Of a stretch of DNA of 64,000 bases, positions 25,118-33,264 are shown piece after piece; positions within the stretch are counted from its first letter, which is position 1, and each line of letters starts with the position of its first letter. A model generated the notes under the pieces. It was not told where the DNA came from, made no database searches, and saw only the letters and a program-made list of their open reading frames with translations. Source of the DNA: Vibrio lentus (lineage in GTDB: Bacteria; Pseudomonadota; Gammaproteobacteria; Enterobacterales; Vibrionaceae); the NCBI RefSeq assembly GCF_002875945.1, contig NZ_MCZK01000160.1, positions 37,548 through 101,547 on the forward strand. The letters run 5' to 3'. Position numbers and translations under genes: made by a program.

Positions 25118-26527
25118 TTAAACTGAGTAGTACAGTTCAAACTCAAGTGGGTGTGTCGCCATGTTCACGCGTTGTACATCGTCAGATTTCAGTGTGATGT
25201 AAGAATCAATGAAATCGTCAGAGAATACGCCGCCAGCTGTTAGGAACTCACGATCGGCGTCTAGAGCTTTAAGCGCTACTTCTAGAGATTCAGCAACTGT
25301 TGGGATTTCAGCCGCTTCTTCTGCTGGAAGGTCGTATAGATCTTTATCCATAGCTTCGCCTGGGTGGATCTTGTTCTTGATACCGTCAAGGCCAGCCATC
25401 AGCATTGCTGAGTAGCATAGATATGGGTTCGCTGCTGGGTCACCAAAACGTAGCTCGATACGACGTGCTTTCGGGCTTGGTACTACTGGGATACGGATAG
25501 AAGCAGAACGGTTACGTGCTGAGTAAGCAAGCATTACCGGAGCTTCAAAACCAGGTACAAGACGCTTGTACGAGTTTGTTGATGGGTTAGCAAATGCGTT
25601 GATTGCACGAGCGTGTTTGATTACACCACCGATGTAGTAAAGCGCCATTTCAGATAGGCCGCCGTACTTATCACCAGCAAACAGGTTAACGCCGTCTTTT
25701 GCTAGAGATTGGTGAACGTGCATACCAGAACCGTTATCACCAACTAGTGGCTTAGGCATGAATGTCGCTGTTTTACCAAATGCGTGAGCAACGTTGTGTA
25801 CAACGTACTTGTAGATTTGAGTCTCATCAGCTTTTGTTGTTAGCGTGTTGAAGCGAGTTGCGATTTCGTTTTGACCCGCAGTTGCTACTTCGTGGTGGTG
25901 AGCTTCAACAACTAGGCCCATCTCTTCCATTACTAGACACATTGCAGAACGGATGTCTTGAGAAGAATCTACAGGAGCTACTGGGAAGTAACCGCCTTTA
26001 ACGCCAGGACGGTGACCTTTGTTACCGCCTTCGATGTCAGAACCTGTGTTCCAAGCTGCTTCTACGTCATCAATCTTGAAGAAAGAACCAGACATGTCAT
26101 TTGAGAATTTAACATCATCAAATAGGAAGAATTCTGGCTCAGGACCGACTAGAACTGTATCTGCGATACCAGTAGAGCGTAGGTATTCTTCAGAGCGTTT
26201 AGCGATTGAGCGAGGGTCACGGTCGTAGCCTTGCATTGTTGCAGGCTCAAGAATGTCACAACGGATGTTTAGCGTTGCGTCTTCTGTGAATGGGTCAAGA
26301 ACTGCAGATGATGCGTCAGGCATCATTACCATGTCAGATTCGTTAATGCCTTTCCAACCTGCTACTGAAGAGCCGTCGAACATTTTACCTTCTTCAAAGA
26401 AGTCAGCGTCAACTTGGTGAGAAGGAATAGAGATATGCTGCTCTTTACCTTTTGTATCAGTAAAACGTAAGTCGATAAATTTAACTTCGTTCTCTTGGAT
26501 CAGGGATAGTACATTTTCTACTGACAT
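25118..26527 (-). CDS. glnA: Glutamine synthetase type I
   Basis: GlnA makes glutamine from glutamate, ammonia and ATP. The 469-aa protein matches the GS-I-beta form of enterobacteria: FDGSSVAGWKGINESDM, the ATP-binding KPLVGDNGSGMHVHQS, NRSASIRIP and the adenylylation loop KDLYDLP with the modifiable Tyr. A GGAGG ribosome binding site precedes the ATG. Upstream are a sigma-54 promoter at 26631 and NtrC sites at 26709-26775, so nitrogen control is as in E. coli. Confidence 0.98.
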   Translation of the reverse strand: MSVENVLSLIQENEVKFIDLRFTDTKGKEQHISIPSHQVDADFFEEGKMFDGSSVAGWKGINESDMVMMPDASSAVLDPFTEDATLNIRCDILEPATMQGYDRDPRSIAKRSEEYLRSTGIADTVLVGPEPEFFLFDDVKFSNDMSGSFFKIDDVEAAWNTGSDIEGGNKGHRPGVKGGYFPVAPVDSSQDIRSAMCLVMEEMGLVVEAHHHEVATAGQNEIATRFNTLTTKADETQIYKYVVHNVAHAFGKTATFMPKPLVGDNGSGMHVHQSLAKDGVNLFAGDKYGGLSEMALYYIGGVIKHARAINAFANPSTNSYKRLVPGFEAPVMLAYSARNRSASIRIPVVPSPKARRIELRFGDPAANPYLCYSAMLMAGLDGIKNKIHPGEAMDKDLYDLPAEEAAEIPTVAESLEVALKALDADREFLTAGGVFSDDFIDSYITLKSDDVQRVNMATHPLEFELYYSV

Positions 26528-26576
26528 CTTGGATAACCTCCAGTGTTATTAATTCGGTATTAGCTCGATTCGGTTG

Positions 26577-26624
26577 AAACCAGCATTGATTAATGTCTGT
26601 ATGTGCATTAATCGATGCTGGTTT
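26577..26624 (-). promoter_or_regulatory. Long hairpin at the 5' end of the glnA leader
   Basis: Two 19-bp arms (26577-26595 and 26606-26624) match except at one position and enclose a 10-nt loop. The sigma-54 promoter predicts a start near 26620, so the RNA would begin inside the upstream arm and carry a 15-bp stem at its very 5' end. About 50 nt of unstructured leader then precede the ribosome binding site. Such a cap-like stem could stabilise the mRNA. Confidence 0.75.
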
Positions 26625-26630
26625 GTCTAT

Positions 26631-26646
26631 TGCCAAAAGCGTGCCA
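26631..26646 (-). promoter_or_regulatory. Sigma-54 promoter of glnA
   Basis: On the minus strand TGGCACGCTTTTGGCA carries the invariant GG and GC dinucleotides at the correct 10-nt separation for -24/-12 recognition. NtrC sites lie 63-144 bp further upstream, the usual enhancer spacing. Confidence 0.87.
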
Positions 26647-26708
26647 AAAAAATTATTCCATTAATTTCAATTGCTTAGTTGTTTTTGTTTGCGTTTACAT
26701 TCGAGTTT

Positions 26709-26775
26709 TGCACCAAAATGATCTCTGTGCGCACTGTATTGGTGCAATGTGCTTGGTGTGCACCAATATGATGAA
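26709..26775. promoter_or_regulatory. NtrC enhancer cluster upstream of glnA
   Basis: Three NtrC-type sites: TGCACCAAAATGATCTC at 26709-26725 (strong left half), CGCACTGTATTGGTGCA at 26729-26745 (close to E. coli glnA site 2) and TGCACCAATATGATGAA at 26759-26775. They face the sigma-54 promoter at 26631. The rest of the gap up to typA (26776-27091) is A/T-rich and shows no gene; it must hold the typA promoter. Confidence 0.85.
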
Positions 26776-27091
26776 TCACAAACGAATACCATTCAGCAAC
26801 GAATTGAGTACGTTGTCAATCCACTTTTCTTTTTCGGGGTAGATTTGGCTCGAAGTTAGCGTGCAATGATTTTAAAAATCGTACGAATTTAGCTGTTCTA
26901 TACTGTATTGAATCGATGTTAAGCGAATATGAATCGCTAATAGAGAAAAAAGCCTTGGTTCAGATCACATATTTCTGGGTTTTTTTCTAAAATCTGGTAT
27001 ATTATTGACCGTTTTTTAAATCAAGCTAGCGGTTATTATCCAAACAATTGAGATAATTGACGGCTACCTTTTATGAGTGAATCGAGAATCC

Positions 27092-28924
27092 ATGTCTACT
27101 CCACAGATTGATAAGTTAAGAAATATCGCGATCATCGCGCACGTTGACCACGGTAAAACGACTTTGGTTGATAAACTGCTACAACAGTCAGGCACTCTTG
27201 AGTCTCGTGGTGAAGCTGAAGAGCGTGTCATGGATTCGAATGACATCGAAAAAGAGCGTGGCATTACAATCCTTGCTAAGAACACAGCAATCAACTGGAA
27301 TGATTACCGCATCAACATCGTAGATACTCCGGGACACGCGGACTTCGGCGGTGAAGTTGAGCGTATCATGTCTATGGTTGATTCAGTTCTTCTGATCGTA
27401 GATGCAGTTGACGGCCCAATGCCTCAAACTCGTTTCGTAACGCAAAAAGCATTCGCACACGGCCTTAAACCAATCGTTGTTATCAACAAGATTGACCGTC
27501 CTGGTGCTCGTCCTGATTGGGTTATGGATCAAGTATTCGACCTTTTCGACAACCTAGGTGCTACTGATGAGCAACTAGACTTTACTGTTGTTTACGCTTC
27601 AGCTCTAAACGGTTGGGCAACAATGGAAGAAGGCGAAGTTGGCACAGACATGGAACCACTGTTCCAAGCTGTTGTTGATACAGTAGACGCTCCTGCAGTT
27701 GACCTTGACGGTCCTCTACAAATGCAAATTTCGCAACTTGATTACAGCTCTTACGTAGGTGTTATCGGTGTTGCTCGTGTTACTCGTGGTTCGGTTAAGC
27801 CAAACCAACAAGTAACTATCGTGAATGCTGAAGGCAAGAAACGTAACGGTAAAGTAGGTACTGTACTTGGTTACCTAGGTCTTGAGCGTCACGAAGTAGA
27901 ACAAGCTAACGCTGGCGACATCATTGCAATCACTGGTCTTGGTGAGCTGAAAATTTCAGACACTATCTGTGACGTAAACAATGTTGAAGCAATGGAACCT
28001 CTATCTGTTGATGAACCAACAGTAACAATGACTTTCCAAGTAAACACTTCTCCGTTCGCGGGTAAAGAAGGTAAGTTTGTAACTTCACGTAACATCCTTG
28101 AGCGTCTTGAAAAAGAATTGGTTCATAACGTTGCACTACGTGTTGAAGAAACTGAAAGTCCAGACCGTTTCCGCGTATCAGGCCGTGGTGAGCTTCACCT
28201 TTCTATCCTGATCGAAAACATGCGTCGTGAAGGTTTCGAGCTAGCAGTATCTCGTCCAGAAGTAATCATCAAAGAAGAAGATGGTCAGAAAATGGAACCG
28301 TTCGAAACGGTTACTATCGATGTAGTTGAAGAGCACCAAGGTGCGATCATGGAAAGCATCGGTCTACGTAAGGGTGAGCTAACAGATATGGCACCAGATG
28401 GTAAAGGCCGTGTTCGCATGGACTTCATGATGCCTTCTCGTGGTCTTATCGGTTTCCAAACTGAATTCCTTACAATGACGTCTGGTTCTGGTCTTATTTA
28501 CCACTCGTTCGATCACTACGGTCCTTACAAAGGCGGTATCATTGGTCAACGTAACAACGGTGTTCTAATTTCGAACGCAACGGGTAAAGCTCTTACTTAC
28601 GCTCTATTCTTCCTTCAAGCTCGTGGTCGTCTATTCACAGAGCACGCTGATGAAGTTTATGAAGGTCAAGTAATTGGTATTCACAACCGTTCAAACGACC
28701 TGACAGTAAACTGTCTGAAAGGTAAGCAACTAACGAACGTTCGTGCATCTGGTACTGATGAAGCACAAGTTCTTTCTCCACCGATCAAGCACACTCTAGA
28801 GCAAGCTCTTGAGTTTATCGATGAAGATGAATTAGTAGAAGTAACGCCACTAAACGTACGTATCCGTAAGAAACTTCTTACTGAGAACGAACGTAAGCGT
28901 GCAGCACGTCCAGCTAAGGCTTAA
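27092..28924 (+). CDS. typA: Ribosome-associated GTPase TypA/BipA
   Basis: TypA is a translational GTPase of the EF-G/LepA family that acts in 50S assembly at low temperature and in stress. The 610-aa protein has G1 AHVDHGKTT, switch I with KERGITILAKNTA, G3 DTPGHADFGGEVER and G4 NKIDRPGA, then the EF-G-like domains and the TypA-specific C-terminus ending near NERKRAARPAKA. I chose the ATG at 27092 (MSTPQIDKLRNIAIIAH); a GTG at 27077 would add five residues. Codon usage is strongly biased, as for highly expressed genes. Divergent from glnA as in E. coli. Confidence 0.97.
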   Translation: MSTPQIDKLRNIAIIAHVDHGKTTLVDKLLQQSGTLESRGEAEERVMDSNDIEKERGITILAKNTAINWNDYRINIVDTPGHADFGGEVERIMSMVDSVLLIVDAVDGPMPQTRFVTQKAFAHGLKPIVVINKIDRPGARPDWVMDQVFDLFDNLGATDEQLDFTVVYASALNGWATMEEGEVGTDMEPLFQAVVDTVDAPAVDLDGPLQMQISQLDYSSYVGVIGVARVTRGSVKPNQQVTIVNAEGKKRNGKVGTVLGYLGLERHEVEQANAGDIIAITGLGELKISDTICDVNNVEAMEPLSVDEPTVTMTFQVNTSPFAGKEGKFVTSRNILERLEKELVHNVALRVEETESPDRFRVSGRGELHLSILIENMRREGFELAVSRPEVIIKEEDGQKMEPFETVTIDVVEEHQGAIMESIGLRKGELTDMAPDGKGRVRMDFMMPSRGLIGFQTEFLTMTSGSGLIYHSFDHYGPYKGGIIGQRNNGVLISNATGKALTYALFFLQARGRLFTEHADEVYEGQVIGIHNRSNDLTVNCLKGKQLTNVRASGTDEAQVLSPPIKHTLEQALEFIDEDELVEVTPLNVRIRKKLLTENERKRAARPAKA

Positions 28925-28960
28925 TTGCCAGCTGACTAGCTTCTAGCTAAGTAGATAAGA

Positions 28961-28997
28961 AAGCCCCGAGTAGCCTAGCTGCTCGGGGCTTTTGTTT
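28961..28997 (+). terminator. Rho-independent terminator of typA
   Basis: AAGCCCCGAG (28961-28970) pairs with CTCGGGGCTT (28982-28991) and is followed by TTGTTTT. Confidence 0.9.
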
Positions 28998-29021
28998 TAT
29001 GTGGCGTTAGCATAGATACGG

Positions 29022-29446
29022 GTAAACGAGATGCGAGATACGAAGAGCATGTTCCATATCTATGCATCGAGTCGTCATTCAAGAATCGAGGGACGAAATA
29101 TCTGTAATCTTTCTTTTAAGGCGTCCAAGAGATTCCCTATCACGCTCGTTCCTCGCTGTAGGGAATGACTGTGGGTTTGTTTAGATTCGAGTTAACGAGA
29201 TGCGAGATTCGAAGAGCGTGTTTAGATTGGATATAGCCAGATACTAAGAAGGTGAGATCTTCGATACCTGTTCTCTTTCATCCATTTCTACTCATCGAGT
29301 CGTCATTCCAGAATCGAGGGACGAGATATCTGGAATCTTTCTTTTACGGCATATAAGAGATTCCCTATCACGCTCGTTCCTCGCTGTAGGGAATGACGGT
29401 GGTTTGTTTAGATTCGAGTAAACGAGATGCGAGATACGAAGAGCGT
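29022..29446. repeat. Duplicated intergenic repeat patch
   Basis: The gap between typA and a P-loop gene holds two direct copies of a roughly 155-bp element, at 29065-29220 and 29293-29446. Each starts CATCGAGTCGTCATTC, contains an ATTCCCTA/TAGGGAAT hairpin (29129-29169 and 29357-29397) and ends GAGATGCGAGATACGAAGAGCGT. A third copy of that last motif lies at 29022-29050. Inverted or partial relatives are at 61518-61670 and 63915-64000. No reading frame is supported here. Confidence 0.88.
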
Positions 29447-29493
29447 TCAAGTATTCGTGATCCTCAATAGGGAGGGACGACCGAGTTGGGGAG

Positions 29494-30024
29494 CTAGCTT
29501 TTGATACCTAAGTGGCTTTTAACAAATAGAACCCGTTTTTCGACTGACATAAATGGAACCTCGACAATCTCATAGCCAAGCTCTTGATAGATTCTAACTA
29601 ACGCGTGGTGAATCTCTAATGCTTCTTCAAACGGGTAGGGGCGCACTTCATCTTGAACATAGATAGAAGCTTCAGGGCGGCAGAATAGGGCTTGAGAGTG
29701 ATAGCCTTTACTCGCTTCTCGGTAGTTCTCATCAATATCGAGGTTCGCCTGAGCTAAGTAACCGCAGATATCTGGGATAGCACGATCGAGAAACGCAATC
29801 GGATGCTGGTTAGCCTGTTCCTTTTGCTCGCTCATGACGGTCAGACACAGGCGAGCAAAGCCCGGAAGGTCTAACCAAGGTAGGATACCATCGGCCAGTT
29901 GACTCTGCTGTTCAATTAACTGTCGAGAAGATTCCGCGAAGGTCGGGTAACCCATGTCAGCCAAGGCATTAATCAGCGTTGTTTTTCCGGCTCCGGGACC
30001 GCCAGTAATAATGATTGGCTGCAT
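29494..30024 (-). CDS. AAA family P-loop ATPase/kinase-like protein
   Basis: A 176-aa single-domain protein with Walker A GGPGAGKTT at residues 8-16, a LIDxxFPT-like FAESSRQLIEQQ segment, and AFLDRAIPDICGYL near 78. This layout fits the AAA_28 group of small kinase-like ATPases (NadR-kinase-like fold). The C-terminal EVPFMSVEKRVLFVKSHLG is also typical. The substrate is unknown. It lies 20 bp downstream of the DUF2959 lipoprotein gene on the same strand, so the two are probably one operon. Confidence 0.85.
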   Translation of the reverse strand: MQPIIITGGPGAGKTTLINALADMGYPTFAESSRQLIEQQSQLADGILPWLDLPGFARLCLTVMSEQKEQANQHPIAFLDRAIPDICGYLAQANLDIDENYREASKGYHSQALFCRPEASIYVQDEVRPYPFEEALEIHHALVRIYQELGYEIVEVPFMSVEKRVLFVKSHLGIKS

Positions 30025-30044
30025 CGTGTTGTTTCTCTGTAGAT

Positions 30045-30686
30045 CTACTTCTGGTTCAGTTGAGCTAAGAATTTATCCGATTCTGCTATCGCCGCATTCA
30101 TCTGTTCTATCGCGTAAGCGATGTCTTTTTCTAAGCTCATAAACTCGCCCTGCAACGAACCAACGGCACTCGCATTGAGGTTATGCTTGAGATAAAGCGT
30201 GTTGTCGCGAAGAGTGTTGAGTACCGGATCCATTTTCTTCTCAGCCCGTTTCATCGCTGAAAGCATGGTCTGGTAAGACGATTTGGTTTCACGCAGCTTC
30301 TTCTCACTTGAACGACGCAGTGAATCGCTGGTGTAGAGATCTAACTCACCTTGCCACTCTTCAAACAGCGCATCGGACACATCTTCAATCGCAGCAATGC
30401 GGTCACTGACATTTTGAGCCGCTTTCTCGCTGTCTTGGTATTTGTCATTGATCTTGTTGTACATGTCTTCAAGGTCGCCACCACTGAAGTTAGTCAGGCT
30501 ACTTAAGGCTTCAAGTGCGCTGGTAAACTCTTCCTGAGCATCCTGCTGCGACTCTTTCGCGTCTTCTACTCTGTCGACCATAATGTCACGCTTGTGGTAA
30601 CCCACTTGCTCCATTGCGGAGTAATAAGCTGACTGGCATCCAGTAAGAGTAAAAATAGAGAGGACTATAACTATTAAATAAGGCAT
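30045..30686 (-). CDS. DUF2959 family lipoprotein
   Basis: A 213-aa protein with a lipoprotein signal (lipobox LTGC, Cys about residue 17) and a long helical body. The family segment YYSAMEQVGYHKRDIMVDRVEDA is at about 21-43 and the remainder is heptad-like helices. Members are predicted to be periplasmic coiled-coil lipoproteins; no function is established that I know of. Upstream, the gap to the divergent yihY gene is mostly occupied by a MITE-like element. Confidence 0.88.
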   Translation of the reverse strand: MPYLIVIVLSIFTLTGCQSAYYSAMEQVGYHKRDIMVDRVEDAKESQQDAQEEFTSALEALSSLTNFSGGDLEDMYNKINDKYQDSEKAAQNVSDRIAAIEDVSDALFEEWQGELDLYTSDSLRRSSEKKLRETKSSYQTMLSAMKRAEKKMDPVLNTLRDNTLYLKHNLNASAVGSLQGEFMSLEKDIAYAIEQMNAAIAESDKFLAQLNQK

Positions 30687-30707
30687 CCTAGTTTCCTATA
30701 GTTAAAT

Positions 30708-30870
30708 AATATCAATCGTAGTAAATAACTGCTCAACCTAGCTTGTTAAAATGCTCGATAACAGCGTTAGAATTTTTGATTGTAGAATAACTACTTATCA
30801 AAAAAATCTGCCTTGTTCTCAAGCCTTTTTCCTACGCTATTTTTGAACATTTACTTACTGTGATTAATAC
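30708..30870 (+). mobile_element. MITE-like element, copy 1
   Basis: About 163 bp with weakened terminal inverted repeats (left ATATCAATCGTAGTAAA, right TTACTGTGATTAATAC). It is about 95 percent identical by eye to the reverse complement of 54684-54849. It has no reading frame and sits in the promoter gap between a DUF2959 gene and yihY. The name is descriptive; mobility is inferred from two copies and the terminal repeats. Confidence 0.75.
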
Positions 30871-30891
30871 AACGGAATATTAATTAGGACT

Positions 30892-31833
30892 ATGAACGAG
30901 TTACAAGGGAGTTACAAGTTGAAGATAAAAAAGGGCGCCACACTCAGTATTCAGTTTTCTCGCTATCTTTTGGCGCGAATGACGCACGATAGAGTCAACG
31001 TGAATGCGGGCTATTTGGCGTACATTACCTTGCTTTCGATCGTCCCGATGTTGACGGTTCTGCTCTCGATCTTGTCGTCATTCTCCATCTTTGCTGATGT
31101 CGGTATCGTGATTCAAAACTTCGTTATTACCAACTTTGTTCCAGCGTCAGGGGATGCGGTGCACGGTGCCTTGCTCGAGTTCGTTGCCAACACCGGTAAG
31201 ATGACGGCGGTGGGTAGTGTGTTCTTGTTCATTGCAGCACTGATGCTGATCTCCAATATCGATAAGAACCTTAACTACATCTGGCGTGTTAATGAGAAGC
31301 GACGTGCGGTGTTGTCTTTCTCTATGTACTGGATGGTGCTGACGCTTGGGCCTATTTTGGTTGGTGCGAGCATTGCTGCCACCTCCTATGTGACATCCTT
31401 AAGCCTGCTACAAAACGAAGTTGTCTCTGGCGCTTTTAATACCGTGATTCGCAAACTCCCTTTGATTCTCTCCTTCTTTGCGTTCTTCGGCTTGTACCTG
31501 TTGGTTCCCAACAAAAAGATACACTTTTCTCATGCGGCTGCGGGCTCTCTGGTTGCGGCTCTGTTGTTCGAACTTAGTAAGAAAGGCTTTGCAGCCTACA
31601 TTACACAATTCCCTTCTTACCAGTTGATTTATGGCGCATTAGCGGCGATTCCGATTCTTTTTGTCTGGGTATATTTGTGTTGGTTGATCGTGCTGGTGGG
31701 TGCAGAGGTGACCGCTGCCCTTGGTGAGCACGAACAGTGGAGTGACCCGCAAGAAATGGTACACTCAACGGATAACGACAAAATTACAGAGCAAGGAAAC
31801 AACAGTGATAGCACTGATCCAGAGAGTAAGTGA
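30892..31833 (+). CDS. yihY: YihY family inner-membrane protein
   Basis: The 313-aa product belongs to the YihY/BrkB (UPF0761) family. It shows about six membrane segments and the family motifs AGYLAYITLLSIVPMLTVLLS near residue 41, ISNIDKNLNYIWRV near 122 and YGALAAIPILFVWVYLCWLIVLVGAE near 247. The C-terminus is a charged cytoplasmic tail. An old name, RNase BN, was withdrawn for this family. Its end overlaps the dtd start by 29 bp. The order yihY-dtd-yiiD is as in E. coli. Confidence 0.92.
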   Translation: MNELQGSYKLKIKKGATLSIQFSRYLLARMTHDRVNVNAGYLAYITLLSIVPMLTVLLSILSSFSIFADVGIVIQNFVITNFVPASGDAVHGALLEFVANTGKMTAVGSVFLFIAALMLISNIDKNLNYIWRVNEKRRAVLSFSMYWMVLTLGPILVGASIAATSYVTSLSLLQNEVVSGAFNTVIRKLPLILSFFAFFGLYLLVPNKKIHFSHAAAGSLVAALLFELSKKGFAAYITQFPSYQLIYGALAAIPILFVWVYLCWLIVLVGAEVTAALGEHEQWSDPQEMVHSTDNDKITEQGNNSDSTDPESK

Positions 31834-32239
31834 AGCTGCCGTCCGTGTTGATGGCGAAGTAGTGGGTGAGATTGAGCAAGGCTTATTGGTTCTGTTAGGC
31901 GTAGAAAAAGGTGATGACGAAGCCAAAGCCAAACGTTTGATGGAACGAGTGACCACTTATCGTGTCTTTGGAGATGAGGACGATAAAATGAACCTCAATG
32001 TGAAGCAGGTTGAAGGTAAGGTATTAGTGGTGTCTCAATTCACTTTGCCTGCCGATACGAAGAAAGGTACGCGAGCGGGTTTTTCTCGTGGTGCTCACCC
32101 CGAAGATGCAGAGCGTCTTTACAACTATTTCTCTGACCAATGTGAATCAGTATTGCCAACAGAACGTGGCCGATTTGCAGCCGACATGAAAGTGTCGTTA
32201 GTTAATGATGGTCCAGTGACATTCTGGCTACAAGTTTAG
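31805..32239 (+). CDS. dtd: D-aminoacyl-tRNA deacylase
   Basis: Dtd removes D-amino acids wrongly attached to tRNA. The 144-aa protein has the family motifs MIALIQRVSEAAV at the start, SQFTLPADT near residue 78 and the C-terminal NDGPVTFWLQV with the cross-subunit Gly-Pro motif. I chose the GTG at 31805, with AAGGAA before it, because it gives the canonical N-terminus. This places the start 29 bp inside yihY in a different frame. Confidence 0.96.
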   Translation: MIALIQRVSEAAVRVDGEVVGEIEQGLLVLLGVEKGDDEAKAKRLMERVTTYRVFGDEDDKMNLNVKQVEGKVLVVSQFTLPADTKKGTRAGFSRGAHPEDAERLYNYFSDQCESVLPTERGRFAADMKVSLVNDGPVTFWLQV

Positions 32240-32255
32240 GCTTAAAGGAATAAGC

Positions 32256-33191
32256 ATGTTTAAACTCATAACCCCAACCACCGAAAATCAACTGAACAAG
32301 TATTACCATTTTCGTTGGCAGATGCTCCGTGAGCCTTGGCGAATGCCGGTAGGCTCAGAACGCGATGAATATGACGCAATGAGTCACCATCGCATGATAG
32401 TCGATGGTCGAGGTCGCCCTATGGCGATTGGACGCCTTTATATCACCCCTGATCTAGAAGGTCAGATCCGCTACATGGCGGTTAAGAATTCTCGCCGCAG
32501 TAAAGGTATGGGTTCGTTGATTCTTGTTGCGCTTGAGTCACTGGCTCGCCAAGAGGGCGCAAAGCGCTTGGTGTGTAATGCACGTGAAGATGCGATTTCA
32601 TTCTACGAGAAGAATGACTTTGAGCGTCGTGGTGAGATTAACGATCAACGCGGGCCTGTGCGTCACCAGCAGATGGTCAAGCACCTTGACCCAATGGCTG
32701 ACGTATTGCGTAAACCTGATTGGTGTAACGAGCTTCAGCAGCGCTGGGAACACCAGATCCCGATCAGTGACAAGATGGGCATCAAGATTAACCAATACAC
32801 GGGTTATCAGTTTGAGTGTAGTGCTCAGTTGAATCCCAATTTGAACCCTCATAACACCATGTTTGCAGGCTCTGCTTTTACTCTAGCGACTTTAACGGGC
32901 TGGGGTATGACTTGGTTATTGATGAAAGAGCGTGGCCTGACCGGTGATATCGTGTTGGCGGACAGTAATATTCGTTACCGTCACCCGGTAGAACAAAACC
33001 CAGTCGCCTCGACCTCATTGGATGGGATCAGTGGAGACTTAGATCGTCTTGCCTCTGGCAGAAAGGCTCGTATCATCATTCACGTAACCATTCACAGTGG
33101 CGACGTGGAAGCGGTAGAGTTTACGGGAACCTATATGCTGATCCCTGACTACAAAAAGATACTTTCAACGGATTCGAATGTGAGCGAATAG
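32256..33191 (+). CDS. yiiD: GNAT acetyltransferase fused to hotdog thioesterase (YiiD-like)
   Basis: The 311-aa protein has an N-terminal GNAT domain (about 1-150; RYMAVKNSRRSKGMGSLIL is the acetyl-CoA loop) and a C-terminal thioesterase-type hotdog domain (about 165-300; NPHNTMFAGSAFTLATLTGWG). The same fusion is found in E. coli YiiD at the same locus after dtd. The biochemical role is not settled. It lies 16 bp after dtd and ends before a bidirectional terminator. Confidence 0.9.
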   Translation: MFKLITPTTENQLNKYYHFRWQMLREPWRMPVGSERDEYDAMSHHRMIVDGRGRPMAIGRLYITPDLEGQIRYMAVKNSRRSKGMGSLILVALESLARQEGAKRLVCNAREDAISFYEKNDFERRGEINDQRGPVRHQQMVKHLDPMADVLRKPDWCNELQQRWEHQIPISDKMGIKINQYTGYQFECSAQLNPNLNPHNTMFAGSAFTLATLTGWGMTWLLMKERGLTGDIVLADSNIRYRHPVEQNPVASTSLDGISGDLDRLASGRKARIIIHVTIHSGDVEAVEFTGTYMLIPDYKKILSTDSNVSE

Positions 33192-33231
33192 CTGACACCT
33201 AGCACTCTGTTGATTTGGTAAGATATTGATT

Positions 33232-33264
33232 AAAAGCGCTACTCTTGTGGAGTGGCGCTTTTTT
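33232..33264. terminator. Bidirectional rho-independent terminator
   Basis: AAAAGCGCTACTC and GAGTGGCGCTTTTTT form a hairpin with a 5-nt loop. It ends the yihY-dtd-yiiD transcript and overlaps the last codons and stop of the convergent AsmA-family gene. Confidence 0.85.

Noticed and set aside
29022..29446. A CRISPR array.
   Set aside because: The repeats are about 155 bp with only two full copies and no short regular spacers or cas genes.
30708..30870. A structured regulatory RNA or riboswitch for yihY.
   Set aside because: The sequence is nearly identical, in reverse orientation, to a copy beside an unrelated gene, and it has terminal inverted repeats. A dispersed element fits better.
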